Source of the DNA: Bubalus kerabau | Lineage: Eukaryota; Chordata; Mammalia; Artiodactyla; Bovidae | Length of the DNA: 64,000 bases | NCBI RefSeq assembly: GCF_029407905.1 | Contig: NC_073643.1 | Location: forward strand, 30,594,001 to 30,658,000 | Direction of reading: 5' to 3' | Shown: in pieces, positions 1 to 11,577 of the stretch | Position numbering within the stretch: the stretch's first letter is position 1 | How the letters are laid out: every line of letters starts with the position of its first letter | Notes under the pieces: generated by a model | Database searches by the model: none | Told to the model about the DNA's origin: nothing | What the model saw: the letters and a program-made list of their open reading frames with translations, nothing else | Made by a program: the position numbers and the translations under genes

Positions 1-469
1 TCATGGATTTTGAGTTCACTGTCTGTGATTTCACCACTTTTCTTCTTCACGTTCTGAAAGTTATGCAAGATGCATTTCCCTCTTTCCTGTCTTCTCTGGG
101 GCTATTGAGAGCTAAAAACATTGTTGATTCCTTTTCAGGTTTTTTCTATGATCAGCAAAATGCCTTTTCTGTTAGTATTAATCTATGTGAGTTTTTGCCT
201 TCCATAATGATATTTATAATTTTATAGTATTTCCTAAGCATTTTTCTTTTTTCCTCATTATTTTCATTTTATAGGACAGTTAGCCCTTGGTCAAACTGAC
301 AGAAAAGCAAATTGCTTTGTCTTGGAACTTCTGAAATATATTTTGGCTCAAACCAAGCCCTGATCACTCTGTCCTCTTAAACCACTGTCTGCAAAGTGAA
401 ATCCTGCTTTTGATTTGAAAAGGTTGTGGTCAGAAAGATTTCCCTTCCCATTAGATATATAAAGAGGCC
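1..469. other. Unassigned non-coding DNA
   Basis: AT-rich sequence with no repeat family, exon or RNA gene that I recognise. The only long frame (3-227, +) has an ordinary composition and no recognisable domain. It may be diverged old repeat. Confidence 0.5.
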
Positions 470-650
470 ATTGAGTATCGTCGTTAAGAGTATGGGAGCC
501 AGTTGGCTGGGTTCAGATCTGGGTAGCCTAGACAAGTCATTTAACCTTTCTGTGCCTCAGCTATCCATAAAATAGGTAAAATTAAGAAAGTGGATGAGCT
601 GACACATTCAATATGTTTAGAGAATGTTAGCAAAAAATAAGTAGTCAATA
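470..650 (+). mobile_element. MIR SINE (old mammalian tRNA-derived repeat)
   Basis: The order of landmarks matches MIR in the forward direction: 'gttaagagtatgggagcc', then 'acaagtcatttaacctttc', 'tgtgcctcag', and a short A-rich end. The copy is diverged, as expected for a family that stopped moving early in mammalian evolution. Assignment is by eye. Confidence 0.65.
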
Positions 651-737
651 GTTTGCAAACAAGAAAGTTCCTCCATTGATGCAATGCTTGCTTAAGAATG
701 GTATTGGTTGAATCAGGCTATTAGTCCATGATAATAA

Positions 738-930
738 GAGCTTACTGTCGCTCAGCTGGTAAAGAACCTTCCTGCAATGCAGGAGACCTGGGTTCAATCC
801 CTGGGTTAGCAAGATCCCCTGGAGAAGGGAAAGGCTACCCACTCCAGTATTCTGGCCTGGAGAATTCCATGGCCTGTATAGTCCATGTGGTTGCAAAGAG
901 TTGGACAAGACTGAGGGACTTTCACTACTG
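738..930 (+). mobile_element. Bov-tA SINE (tRNA-Glu-derived, ruminant)
   Basis: Contains the tRNA-like head with an internal pol III B-box-like stretch ('ggttcaatccc' near 792), the joint 'cctggagaaggg', 'cccactccagtattctgg', and the tail 'gcaaagagttggacaagac'. This is a full-length monomeric Bov-tA. It sits directly against the left part of a minus-strand MIR. Such SINEs are thought to borrow the BovB machinery, with which they share the 3' end. Confidence 0.9.
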
Positions 931-990
931 CATGCCAGGCATTGTGCTAAGTGCTTTATATCTATTTATGTATTTTTTTTAATCATCTCT
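931..990 (-). mobile_element. MIR, left part, split by the L1 to its right
   Basis: 'gccaggcattgtgctaagtg' is the hallmark of the MIR 3' region read in reverse. The rest of the MIR appears to resume at about 2205, after the L1, so this and 2205-2350 are probably one element cut in two. Confidence 0.5.
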
Positions 991-1046
991 CTTTTTTTTT
1001 TAAGGAGTTTTCATCATGTCACTTTTTTTTTTTTAATGTGACTGTC

Positions 1047-2204
1047 TTTTTTTTTTTTTTTTTAAGGAGGCTAATTACTTTACAATATTATATTGGTTTT
1101 GCCATACATCAACATGAATCCGCTACGGGTGTACACATGTTCCCCATCCTGAACCCCCTCCCACCTCCCTCCCCATACCATCCCTCTGGGTCATCCCAGT
1201 GCACCAGCCCCAAGCATTCTGTATCCTGCATCAAACCTGGACTGGCGATTCATTTCTTATATGATATTATACATGTTTCAGTGCCATTCTCCCAAATCAT
1301 CCCACCCTCTCCCTCTCCCACAGAGTCCAAAAGACTGTTCTATACATCTGTGTCTCTTTTGCTGTCTCGCATACAGGGTTATTGTTACCATCTTTCTAAA
1401 TTCCATATATATGCATTAGTATACTGTATTGGTATTTTTCTTTCTGGCTTACTTCACTCTGTACAATTGGCTCCAGTTTCATCCACCTCATTAGAACTGA
1501 TTCAAATGTATTCTTTTTAATGGCTGAGTAATACTCCATCATGTATATGTACCACAGCTTTCTTATCCATTCATCTGCTGATGGACGTCTAGGTTGCTTC
1601 CATGTCCTGGCTATTATAAACAGTGCTGCGATGAACATCGGGGTATACATGTCTCTTTCAATTCTGGTTTCCTTGGTGTGTATGCCCATTAGTGTGATTG
1701 CTGGGTCATAAGGCAGTTCTATTTCCAGTTTTTTAAGGAATCTCCACACTTTTCTCCATAGTGGCTGTACTAGTTTGCATTCCCACCAACAGTGTAAGAG
1801 GGTTCCCTTTTCTCCACACCCTCTCCAGCATTTATTGCTTGTAGACTTTTGGATCGCAGCCATTCTGACTGGCGTGAAATGGTACCTCATAGTGGTTTTG
1901 ATTTGCATTTCTCTGATAATGAGTGATGTTGAGCGTCTTTTCATGTGTTTGTTAGCCATCTGTATGACTTCTTTGGAGAAATGTCTATTTAGTTCTTTGG
2001 CCCATTTTTTGATTGGGTCATTTATTTTTCTGGAATTGAGCTGCAGGAGTTGCTTGTATATTTTTGAGATTAGTTGTTTGTCAGTTGCTCCATTTACTAT
2101 TATTTTCTCCCTTTCTGAAGGCTGTCTTTTTACCTTGCTTATAGTTTCCTTTGTTGTGCAGAAGCTTTTAATTTTAATTAGGTCCCATTGTTTATTTTTG
2201 CTCT
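1047..2204 (-). mobile_element. L1 LINE, ruminant type, 5'-truncated
   Basis: Minus-strand L1 with its poly(A) tail visible as the T run at 1047-1064, then 3' UTR, then the C-terminal part of ORF2 (about 1396-2204). The frame at 1396-1959 is open for 187 codons and carries the usual ORF2 C-terminal signature (CWWECK, YDPAITLMGIHTKE, MEYYSAIKKN). ORF2 encodes the endonuclease/reverse transcriptase; only the end distal to the RT domain is left, so the copy cannot move itself. The frame is well preserved, so the insertion is fairly young. It truncates at about 2204, where MIR-like sequence resumes. Confidence 0.9.
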
Positions 2205-2350
2205 TAATCTCACAGGTTTTATATGATTTGGGTTATGTCCCCATTTTACTGTGGCCCCAGGTTACAGGTATGGGAACTGAAGCTCAAAGAGGTGAAGAAA
2301 CCCAAGCCTGCTTGTCTTCAGAACCTAAGCTCTTAACCACCTTGCTGTGG
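2205..2350 (-). mobile_element. MIR, right part, interrupted by L1
   Basis: 'ccccattttactg', 'gggaactgaagctcaaagag' and 'aagctcttaaccacc' are successive MIR landmarks on the minus strand. It continues the fragment at 931-990 on the far side of the L1. Confidence 0.6.
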
Positions 2351-3929
2351 TCAGTCAATCCCTGTTGTCTTCCAGATCGTTAACCCTCCCTCTCCATTAA
2401 CACTGCATACTCCATCTCCATTGATGGATTTCCAGTGTGGTTTCTATTATGGAGCATTTAGTCTTCTTGGGGAGATAAGATATGCAAATAGAAGAATTAG
2501 AGGATGGTAGAGTGAATCCCTGCCTCGTTGCCAGTGATACAGGCGTAAGAAAGATATTGACTCAGAGAAGAGGGAACTTGAAGTGGGGCTGAGTGGAGTA
2601 GGAGGGTCTTGACCTGGGAAGTAAAGATGGGTGGGATCTAACCAGGCACAGAGAAAAAGGAGGGAGGTGTGCAAGGCAAATCCCCACAGTTAAAACAGTT
2701 GTGCTGGGAATGAGACAAGTAGCAAACTGGTCACACCAGTGTAGCGGGAACGTGTTGGGGTATTGAGAGTAGGTTGGAGCAGTGGGAAGATGCAACTAAG
2801 TTTGCAGAATGTAAGGGTTGCAAGCAGGTGGCCATTGGGTCACTGTTGGTACTCAGTTTTGTAAAACTTCTAATTGGTTGTCAGCACTTAAAAATTGGTA
2901 GATTTTTATGTCAAAGTCTGTTTGCAGCTGCCTCTGAAATAATGGAAGTTCTGGCAGTTGCTGAGCCCACATTCCCACATGGTGACAATTGGCTGGAACT
3001 GAGGCCAGCTGTCTCCATCATGCGGGACAAGTGTCTTCATTCTGCCGCAGACCCCCTCTACTTCTTGTGACTCCATCTGCTTACTGGTGAGGGCAGCAGA
3101 GTTTGTGACCTTGGCCTCATGGATACAGGCTCTGAGAATGGCTCAGAGGACCTTGTCCTTTCTTCCTGCCAAACTGCAAGCTCCATGTGAGCAGGAGCCA
3201 GGCCTTGCCTATGCACTACTGCGCTGCTCAGGCTGGAAATCTGCCCCACACATCTCATGACACCAGTGACCACTTTATAGTGGGCTCAGTTTTGGAAGCT
3301 AGATACAGATGAGGCACACACCAGTAAACCTAGCGGCTCATTTTAAATCCACTTAAAAAGGCAAACTGTAGATGACCCTTAAGCAGCAAATAGGTCGCTT
3401 ATGAAGTTGAGAATGGTCATGGTGTGTGTCAAGGAAAGAGCTGCTGGTTGTTCGTTGCTCTGTTTCCAACACTACTCCTGGACACAGGTAGGCACGCTCT
3501 TATTTTCTTCTTTGGACACAAACTAAACAATAGAAGTAGAAAATGCATCAGGAGGACTTTGGGCACGTACTTATTTGCTTCACTTAGCAGGACAGCAGCA
3601 CGACAGAGATCACAGCCAGAGCTCCTGGCTTGGCGTGGTTTCCCCAAAACCTGTAAAACCCTTGTTGCTTTTCACTAGGGATGTGATCTTTCCTCCTGGC
3701 TGCTGATGGCAGCTCTCCACCACGGTTTAGTGTAGTCTGGCTTCTTGCTTTGTTTCTTTTTTTCTTTCCCTTTCTTCCACACTTGGTATTCTTTAGGGTT
3801 CTGTCTGCACGCACCTTGCCATGGGAAGCCCCGGGAAAGAAGAAAGTCCAGCCGCCTCTACCCTCAGGCGCGGCTCCAGAAAATCAAAGCCAAGCAGAGG
3901 CAGCTCTTCTCTGCCTGCAGCAGGGTCAG
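2351..3929. other. Unassigned non-coding DNA
   Basis: No exon or young repeat recognised. Part of 2440-2700 resembles the unresolved old repeat seen at 13870, 40340 and 42422, and 3150-3250 has a faint L2-like look. The frames here lack domains and overlap each other on both strands, which suggests chance. Confidence 0.45.
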
Positions 3930-4260
3930 CGATTTGTGTAATGTTTTCCCTGTCAGCTTATCTCTGCCGATTTCTTGTGTTTTTGAGCAAGAGGAGGAAG
4001 CTCCACGGCTGCCTTTTTAAGCAGGTGGGAGCTCAGCTGCAATCAAAGCCCAGCCTCGCACTCCCTGCTGACAGCCAACCCTGCTTTTTTGTCAAGTGCT
4101 CCTGGTGGGGCTGGATTCATCTCTTTGGAGTGAGGTGGCTCCAAGAAAAAACCCACCCGGATGCCCTGACAAAGAATGAAAGGAGAAAAGCACTTACATC
4201 TCTCATGCCACGCGGGAAGTGTTTTGATAACATCGTTGAATCAAACCATAATTAGGCTTT
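3930..4260. promoter_or_regulatory. Candidate conserved non-coding element
   Basis: Unique-looking sequence with closely spaced motifs: E-boxes CAGGTG and CAGCTG near 4023-4038 beside a TCF-like ATCAAAG, a second ATCAAA further on, and the homeodomain-like TAATTA near 4250. A 144-codon frame (3821-4255, +) crosses it but resembles nothing I know. The regulatory reading is inference from motif texture only; no alignment was possible. Confidence 0.25.
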
Positions 4261-5384
4261 TGCATCTAGTTCTTGTAGGAACATGAAATGCTGTTCAGCC
4301 AGCAGGTTTGTTTCTCACAGCCGTCTAACTGGGGGTTTCACTTGTGCTGTGTATGCCTGTATTTAGTCAAATGATATCTTGGATCCACTTTTTCATTCTT
4401 ATTTTTAGTAATCAGTAATTTTTGTAGATAGTAATTTGGGTCTGATTGGACATCTTGGCAACTCTTCAGTTCTAATTATAGCAGAGTTTTTGCCTGTATG
4501 TCTTGATGCTAAAGTGAACATAGGATTTTAAAGAGATGTCCAACAAACTAGTTGAGTCCTAGTTTTTGAAAGTCATGGTTACTACCCTCAAATAGAGAAC
4601 CAAGTGTAATTGTATCCTGGAAGACTTGATTTGCATAAATGTTTGGTCAAGGATTGCATCCCCCATAGGAAAGATTCTTCAGTAGTTCTCCTGGCCAGTG
4701 CAGTCTTCCAGCATCTTGTTTCACATGGGTAATAAGCCCTCTGAGTACCCAGCTGATGTCACTGCTTCCTGGGAGCCAGCACACAGCAGGTGTGTGTGTT
4801 AGAAGCCCAGGCTACCCCCGGATTTTCCCTCTAGTATCAGGCACACGTTGGCCTGTAAGCCATGGTAAAGTGTGGAGAGTCTTAAGTGTGAAGAGTCCCA
4901 GCTTAGCCTGCATGGCTGAAGAAAGAATCATATGGGCTCATGCATGTGAACGCAGCTTGAAAAGCCTCCAGTCTGGTGCTCATGTGGAATATTCATGCTC
5001 CAAGTTGAGGTAGCGCAGTGGTCTTAGCTTTGTCTAGGCCTCATCTTTGTCACAGAAAATTAGGGTTTTAGATTTTAATTATGTGGTCCAATTTTATATT
5101 CATAGCCTTCCAAGGCTATTTTAGTGTAAATTAATTAAAATACAATTTAAGATTCAACTCCTCAGCCACACTGGACACTTCAAGTGCTCAGTTGGCACAT
5201 GTGTCTTGTGGGTAGCATGTTGGACAGTACAGATCTAGAATGTTTGCATCATTACATAAAGCTCCGCTGGATGACCCTGGGCTCAATAGTTTCCTTCCAA
5301 CCTGCAATTGTGTAGACCTCAACAGAGTAGCTTGCTCAGTCCTTAGGAGAATTTTTTTTTATAAAGGAGAATTAATTGTGCCTC
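4261..5384. other. Unassigned non-coding DNA
   Basis: No recognisable repeat, exon or RNA gene. AT-rich around 5040-5150. Confidence 0.45.
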
Positions 5385-5415
5385 TAATACCATGACTGAG
5401 CAACTGAACTGAACT
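5385..5415 (+). mobile_element. Isolated Bov-tA/BovB tail fragment
   Basis: 'gactgagcaactgaactgaa' matches the shared 3' terminus of Bov-tA and BovB, but nothing upstream belongs to either element. It would be a very strongly 5'-truncated insertion. Confidence 0.5.
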
Positions 5416-6089
5416 AATGCCCCATCCTCCACTCATACCAGCTTCACAGATCTGCTGTAATCTTTGCCCTCGTTTCCCTGGTGGCTGAGCATGAGGTCTT
5501 CCTATGTCATCTTTCATAGTTTCTTAGCAGAGAGAATTTAGCTATAGAAGGATACATTCTTGAGCCCTCAAGTAGTTTTATATAGCTTATATTTATCACA
5601 TGAATTACCGTAAAATTCTGGCAGAATTTTTCTCCTCTTTTCCCAAACCTCTGGGTCTTCCTTTTTAGAAACAAAGTAACATGTTGTCACGTCCCATGAA
5701 CATGGGACTGCACAGGTAGTCTATCAGGCTCAGGTGAAGCCAGGTAGGAGAAGCAATTGTCTAAGCATGGATACATGATCTGTATATCTGGAGATTAGAC
5801 AACCACATGGGAATTGATATCCATATGGTTCTTAGGACTGCAAACAGGGAGTCAGTGTGAGTGCTATACTCTGTGGGCTGGAGGGTCAAGCCAGGAAGAA
5901 ATGGATTAGTATAAAGAAAGAGTAATGCCAGGTCCCACACTTGAGGCTGTTCAGCGTATTTGGTCTTTTTGTCACCTTTCAGTGAGGTCTAAACACTTAT
6001 AAAAATTGAACGTCCTCTGTCCTTAGCACTCCTAAGCCACTTTTTAGCTCTGTTTTCCCCGTAGCACTTACACCATGTGGCACATTTAT
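5416..6089. other. Unassigned non-coding DNA
   Basis: Nothing recognised. The frame at 5989-6213 (-) is the reverse of an L2 end and is not a gene. Confidence 0.45.
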
Positions 6090-6207
6090 TGTCTATCTTT
6101 TCCTGCAGAGTATAAGCTCCACGAACATGAGGATCCTTATGTGTTTTGCTCAGTCCTTGGGCACATAGTACTTTCAGTAAATGTTTATTGAATGAATGAA
6201 TGAAAAA
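6090..6207 (+). mobile_element. L2 LINE, 3' end
   Basis: 'gtataagctccacgaacatg', then 'gggcacatagtactttcag' and 'aaatgtttattgaatgaatg' follow the order of the L2 3' end, which finishes in the short TGAA-type repeat. Old and diverged. Confidence 0.7.
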
Positions 6208-6825
6208 ATTCACCTGCTACATTGTTTCATTGAGACCTGTAGGTAGAAGTTACTTGTAGGAGGGTCCAGGTGAAGTAATGGGTGGAGGTTGGGGGAGGCA
6301 GGCAAGGGATTGGGGCTATTTGGACAGCAGAGGGGTCAGGGCAGACTTTGGGAGCCTGATCTTGGTAGAGGTCCCTGTGGAGGTTGAAGATTCTGTACAA
6401 GATAGCAGCTGACCTTAGCTTTGTAGAATCAGGGCTGAGAGATAAAGTGTTTCTGAGATTGAGCCTCAGGATTAAGCTGGCCTAGAAGAAAGGCCGTAGG
6501 GAGAACCTTAAGCCAAAGGGCCATTAGAGAAGGGCTCCTTGCAACTTTGACCTGGAGCCATGGTTGCTGAGTGGCTGCAGGCTGAAGATTCAGGTTTATG
6601 CTCCAGGTAAGAGAGGGCTAGGACAAAGTCAGGCCACCCTTTCCAGAACCTGTGAAGGGAAAGCAAATGCTTCACCCTCAAGAGCTGACCCAGGAGTCAG
6701 GGAGAGCCTCATGCTGCCCCACCCTCCCAGGTGTTTGATCAGATTGAGTCAGCGATGTTGAAGCCATAAAGTATAAGGTGGTCATAATCTTCATTCTGAT
6801 GAAGATGATGGTCACAGCTATCTGA
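6208..6825. other. Unassigned non-coding DNA
   Basis: Nothing recognised. A G-rich patch lies at 6285-6350. Confidence 0.45.
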
Positions 6826-6992
6826 CTCAGTGCTTCTGAGACTTTACTGAGCAAACAGGTCCCCTGGGAGCTTGTTAAAATGCAGATCCTGATTCAAGGG
6901 TCTGGGGCAGGCCCTGGGATTTTGTAATTCTAACAAGTTCTGGGGTAATACTGCTGCTACTGGTCCATACTTTAAGTAGCAAGGGACTATAC
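6826..6992 (+). mobile_element. MER5A-like DNA transposon (hAT-Charlie MITE)
   Basis: 'cagtgcttctgagacttta' at the left end, 'cctgggagcttgttaaaatg', 'ctggggcaggccctgggat' and 'aattctaacaagttctggg' reproduce the MER5A order. MER5A is a short non-autonomous hAT element. The right end is degraded and followed by a short local duplication ('actttaagtagcaagg' twice, about 6969-7006). Confidence 0.75.
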
Positions 6993-8600
6993 TTTAAGTA
7001 GCAAGGCTTTATTAAAGAGAGAAGCTAAATATGTCATTGATATCAATTGCTCTTATTAAAACTATTTTAAAATTCCCCTTAGATGGGCTGGGAGCTGCCA
7101 CTTGAGAATGTTCTGATAGGCAAATGCTTTTCACTTTAATTGAAGTAATTTTTGAGAGAATATAATTGAGCATTCAGAAAATCAGCCTCCCCAATTTTGA
7201 TTTTCTGTAGATAAGTGCTTGTCGGCACTGCTGTCCAGTCTGGCTTTCAAATCCAAGACTTCCCAAATCAGTCACTGAGTACTCCAAGCCTGAGTTGAGT
7301 GGACTTTTATGTCTGTTCCCTTCGTGCAAGAGGTGGTTGTGCCCAGCAGGATGTAGTGTGGTATGCTGAGCCACTGACCAAGTTGGTCTCGACATGGGCC
7401 TGGATCGGGGTTAGGAGAAATCTGTTCTTGTGGTGCAGAGGAGTTGGTGGCACCTGACTCACACAGAAGGCTCTCCATGCTTTTATCAATATTGCTGTCT
7501 GGAAGACTTAAAAGAGAGAAGTAGGAAAGATGACTTGAAACCATGGGCATTTTGGAATTTGTGTTCTGAGAGTCAAGGTGTCTTATAAATAGACCCTCTT
7601 AGCAAACCTTGTCCACTGTCTTCGCTTTGTCACCACCATTCCAAACCTGAAATGGTTGCCCCCTTCTTCTAGTCTCATGGCCAATACCTAGTTACAGTCA
7701 CCTTTCATCATTTACAGCAGGCATGTTATATGAAGTTGTTGCAGACACTCAATTAGCAAACTTGAAACCATTGAAATACAGGCTTAGTTTCTTGTGAGCC
7801 TCTAGCCACAACATTTTCATCAACCAGTCAGCACATATCCTTGTCTTATTAGTGTTTCTGCTTAAAGACACTTTATTTCATATATACCAATATTATTGAT
7901 TCATTCACAGTGAACTCTTGGCCAACAGCACCATAACTCATGTCTGAACAAAGCTTATCTAAGAATATGTGTTTTCTTCATAAGACACATTCTAGACTTT
8001 GGGCAGTAGACAACAGTTTAACACTGGACTTGGAGGCCATGATATACAGGAAAATTGTCAACAAAAGCCCCCAGATGCAAAAACCATGGCACTAAATTGA
8101 CCGTGAAGAAGGACCGTATTTACAGTATGAAAACTGAAACAAGAATGCAGAGCTGCATCCAGTCATCCCTCAGAATATGTGTGTTGGGTATTGAAGATGC
8201 CCACTGCTCTCTGTGCAGCCATGAATGACTACATAAGGCTGAGGAGTATTGATTTTGAGGCTACAGAAAACTGCGACAAGTAGTCAGATTTACCAATATG
8301 GAATTTGTGAATAATAAAGCCTGTAAACATTGATATACAGACTCACAAAGAAGGGGCAGAAGACAAGAAATAACTATTGCTTCTCTCCAAGAATCTGATA
8401 TTTAAAAATTTAAGATAAGCATTGAAGTAGTCAATGGTAAGTCAACTTTTGTCATACCCTCATTTTAAGGCATAAAATGGTTTTCCTGTGGAATTATATG
8501 TGGGAACAGACTGTCTCTTCAATGCCTGGGGCACCCCAGGGTGATCCTAGAGTGAAGGACTAGTGGGATGTCTTCTTCCTTGCCAAGTCCAGACTAAGAT
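6993..8600. other. Unassigned non-coding DNA
   Basis: About 1.6 kb without a repeat or exon I can name. The frames at 7174-7550 (-) overlap each other in several frames and have no domain. Confidence 0.45.
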
Positions 8601-8705
8601 GATATGATCCTCAGAGCAAAGACTGTGTTTTATATTCACCATTACATCCATCAAACCTGGGTGGTCACCAAACATAGCAGATGGTCAATAAATATTTGTC
8701 AGAAG
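8601..8705 (+). mobile_element. L2 LINE, 3' end (short)
   Basis: 'agactgtgttttatattcac' followed by 'agatggtcaataaatatttg' fits the L2 3' end. Short and diverged. Confidence 0.5.
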
Positions 8706-9471
8706 ACTGACTTTGGACCTGGACACTTGAACTGAAAAGCTGCAGCTCAGTCTACTTGCTTCTGGTCCTTGTCCACCACCCTTTGACCTCAGTTCCTCAG
8801 TTCTGAAACCTACAAAGTTCTGAAACCAGAAGTATTTTCAGGGCAATGGACAGCAAAACCTGACTGACCTAAATTCATCTGGTGACCTGAGGCTATTTAT
8901 AATATTTATTCAACTTGGAGTGACTAACCATACATCTTGCATAGAAATATTAGTCTATTTGATTACAGATTGCTGCTGGTAGTGTTAAGTAATGCATAGT
9001 ATAATATTACAGATCCAGAATCACCTTTCTGATATGTAAAACAAACTGGAATTTTGGAACTCATCTAGGTCCAAGAGTTTCAGATGATGTCTTATTCACT
9101 TTTAGTATGATTTAGGGATTTTCTGTAGAAATTTTATTTAAGAAGCAAATTTATTTAGAAACAAATTAGAGACGTAAATGATTATGGCCTCTGGAAGATG
9201 AGATAGTTAAGTGATATAATCTGATAGCTTACCTCCTGCAGGAACAATGTATAAAGTCCCAGGGTAAGTTTGAAGATTTGTGAGAATAGTTCTTTATGTG
9301 AATTGGAAGCTTAAATCATAAAAAGTGAAGAAGTTGATTAATCTTAAGACTTTATAATAAATATTAAAAATGTAAGTCTTTTATAGAAAAAGAGATTCCT
9401 TGAATTTCAGGACATATTTGAAAGACTGACCATAATGTCCAAATCAACTATCATTTCACAGAAAAATGTAT
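8706..9471. other. Unassigned AT-rich DNA
   Basis: Nothing recognised up to the target duplication of the BovB at 9472-9482. Confidence 0.5.
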
Positions 9472-9482
9472 TTGTAAAACAT

Positions 9483-10634
9483 TCAGTTCAGTTCAGTTGC
9501 TCAGTCATGTCCAACTCTGCAACCCCATGAACTGCAGCATGCCAGGCCTCCCTATCCATCACCAACTCCCGGAGTTTACCCAAACTCATGTCCATTGAGT
9601 CGGTGATGCCATCCAACCATCTCATCCTCTGTCGTCCCCTTCTCCTCCTGCCCTCAATCTTTCCCAGCATCAGGGTCTTTTCCGATGAGTCAGCTCTTCA
9701 CATCAGGTGGCCAAAGTATTGGAGTTTTAGCTTCAACATTAGTCCTTCCAAAGAACACCCAGGGCTGATCTCCTTTACAATGGACTGGTTGGATCTCCTT
9801 GCAGTCCAAGGGACTCTCGAGTCTTTTCCAACACCACAGTTCAAAAGCATCAATTCAGCATCAATTCTTCTGTGCTCAGCTTTCTTCACAGTCCAACTTT
9901 CACATCCATACATGACCACTGGAAAAACCATAGCCTTGACTAGACAGACCTTTGTTGGCAAAGTAATGTCTCTGCTTTTCAATATGCTATCTAGGTTGGT
10001 CATAACTTTCCTTCCAAGGAGTAAGCGTCTTTTAATTTCATGGCTGCAGTCACCATCTGCAGTGATTTTGGAGCCCCCCAAAATAAAGTCTGACACTGTT
10101 TCCACTGTTTCCCCATCTATTTTCCATGAAGTGATGGGACCAGATGCCATGATCTTCATTTTCTGAATGTTGAGCTTTAAGCCAACTTTTTCACTCTCCT
10201 CTTTCACTTTCATCAAGAGGCTTTTGAGTTCCTGTTCATTTTCTGCCATAAGGGTGGTGTCATCTGCATATCTGAGGTTATTGATATTTCTCCCGGCAAT
10301 CTTTATCCCAGCTTGTGCTTCCACCAGCCCAGCGTTTCTCATGATGTACTCTGCATATAAGTTAAATAAGCAGGGTGACAATATACAGCCTTGACATACT
10401 CCTTTTCCTATTTGGAACCAGTCTGTTGTTCCATGTCCAGTTCTAACTGTTGCTTCCTGACCTGCATACAGGTTTCTCAAGAGGCAGGTCAGGTGGTCTG
10501 GTATTCCCATCTCTTTCAGAATTTTCCACAGTTGATTGTGATCCACACAGTCAAAGGCTTTGGCATAGTCAATAAAGCAGAAATAGATGTTTTTCTGGAA
10601 CTCTCTTGCTTTTTCGATGATACAGCGGATGTTG
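9483..10634 (-). mobile_element. BovB LINE (RTE clade), 5'-truncated, with target duplication
   Basis: The 3' terminus reads in reverse from 9483 ('cagttcagttcagttgctca') and the element runs to about 10634. It is bounded by an exact 11-base direct repeat, ttgtaaaacat, at 9472-9482 and 10635-10645, so both edges can be placed to the base. The body encodes the reverse transcriptase C-terminal half. BovB is the RTE-type LINE that entered ruminants by horizontal transfer and supplies the machinery for Bov-tA SINEs. Confidence 0.95.
9698..10634 (-). pseudogene. BovB reverse transcriptase, C-terminal fragment
   Basis: An open frame of about 312 codons inside the BovB. It shows RT motif A (FIDYAKAFDCVDH), motif B (CQGCILSPCLFNLYAEYI) and the catalytic YADD box in LRYADDTTLMAENEQ, then the conserved C-terminal stretch VMYGCESWTVKKAEHR. 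The endonuclease and N-terminal RT regions are missing, so the product could not support transposition. The ATG that opens this frame (10643-10645 on the minus strand) lies inside the flanking target duplication, so the first few residues are host sequence, not BovB. The last part (around residue 270) departs from the sister copies in a way that suggests small indels. There is no sign of expression. Confidence 0.85.
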
Positions 10635-10887
10635 TTGTAAAACATACTCTTCTGTTAAAAAAAAAATTCATAGCAAAAGAACCCCAGTATCAGAGGTCTA
10701 CCAAAAAAGTTTTTCCCATCTGCTTCTCTTCTACTAGTAATAATAAAGAAGATTATTATAATGAAGCACCTGGAAATGGAATCTGGTTGTCTTTTCTCCT
10801 TCTCTAGGGGAAGAGTTTTTTTTTTTTAAATCCCTGTATAAATTTTAATTGGAATTGAAAATATAGCCTGAAGTCTTACAAACCTTG

Positions 10888-11090
10888 GGCTTCCCTTATG
10901 GCTCAGACAGTAAAGAATCTACCTGCAGTGTGAGAGACCCAGGTTCAATCCCTGGGTCAGAAAGAACCCCTGAAGAAGAGAATGGCTACCCACTCCAGTA
11001 TTCTTACCTAGAGAATTCCATGGACAGAGGCGCCTGGCGGGCTATAGTCCATGGGGTCACAAAGAGTTAAACATGACTGAGCAGCTAACA
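10888..11090 (+). mobile_element. Bov-tA SINE
   Basis: Full-length monomer: 'gggcttcccttatggctcag', B-box-like 'ggttcaatccctggg', 'cccactccagtattctta', and the tail near 11060. An imperfect direct repeat (cttacaaacct at 10874-10884, cttataaagct at 11091-11101; 9 of 11 match) may be the target duplication. Confidence 0.9.
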
Positions 11091-11136
11091 CTTATAAAGC
11101 TTTTTACTCATTTAAAAACAAAACAAAACTATCTGG

Positions 11137-11312
11137 GGACCTCCCTGGTGGTTCAATGGCTAAGACTTCTCACTCCCAGTGCAGGAGGCCTGGGTTAGAT
11201 CCCTAGTCAGGGAGCAAGATCCCACATGCCACAACTGAGAGTTTGCATGCTGCAACTAAAGATCCCATGTCTACAACTAAGACCCAGTGCAGCCAAATAA
11301 ATAAATAAATGT
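11137..11312 (+). mobile_element. CHR-type SINE (cetartiodactyl, tRNA-Glu-derived)
   Basis: 'gacctccctggtggttcaat', 'caggaggcctgggttagat', 'gatcccacatgccacaac' and an AAATAAATAAAT tail. This family is shared with whales and is older than Bov-tA. Confidence 0.8.
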
Positions 11313-11457
11313 TTTAGAAAGCAAGCTTCAGTCTGTACTACACAAATTTGATAAAATTGCTCACTTTGTGGAAAATATTCATACAAGTGATAGAAAGATT
11401 CCTGGTGGCTAGTTTTTAGGGTTTTAATGGGAAAGATGAAATATTTTTCTAATTAAA

Positions 11458-11577
11458 AGTTTTATTTTGTATTGGAGTATAGTTGATTTACAGTGTTGTG
11501 ATTGTTTCAGGTGGACAGCAGAGGGACTCAGCCATACATATACATGTATCCATTCTTCCCCAAACTCCCTTCCATCA
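11458..11577 (-). mobile_element. L1 3' UTR fragment
   Basis: 'attggagtatagttgattta', 'ggtggacagcagagggact' and 'catacatatacatgtatcc' are the 3' UTR of a cetartiodactyl L1 in reverse. No coding part remains. Confidence 0.75.

Noticed and set aside
790..815. tRNA-like B-box in Bov-tA and CHR elements
   Set aside because: These are SINE heads derived from tRNA-Glu, not tRNA genes; the cloverleaf is degraded.
3821..4255. 144-codon plus-strand frame
   Set aside because: Ser-rich start without a domain. The DNA is better explained as possible regulatory sequence.
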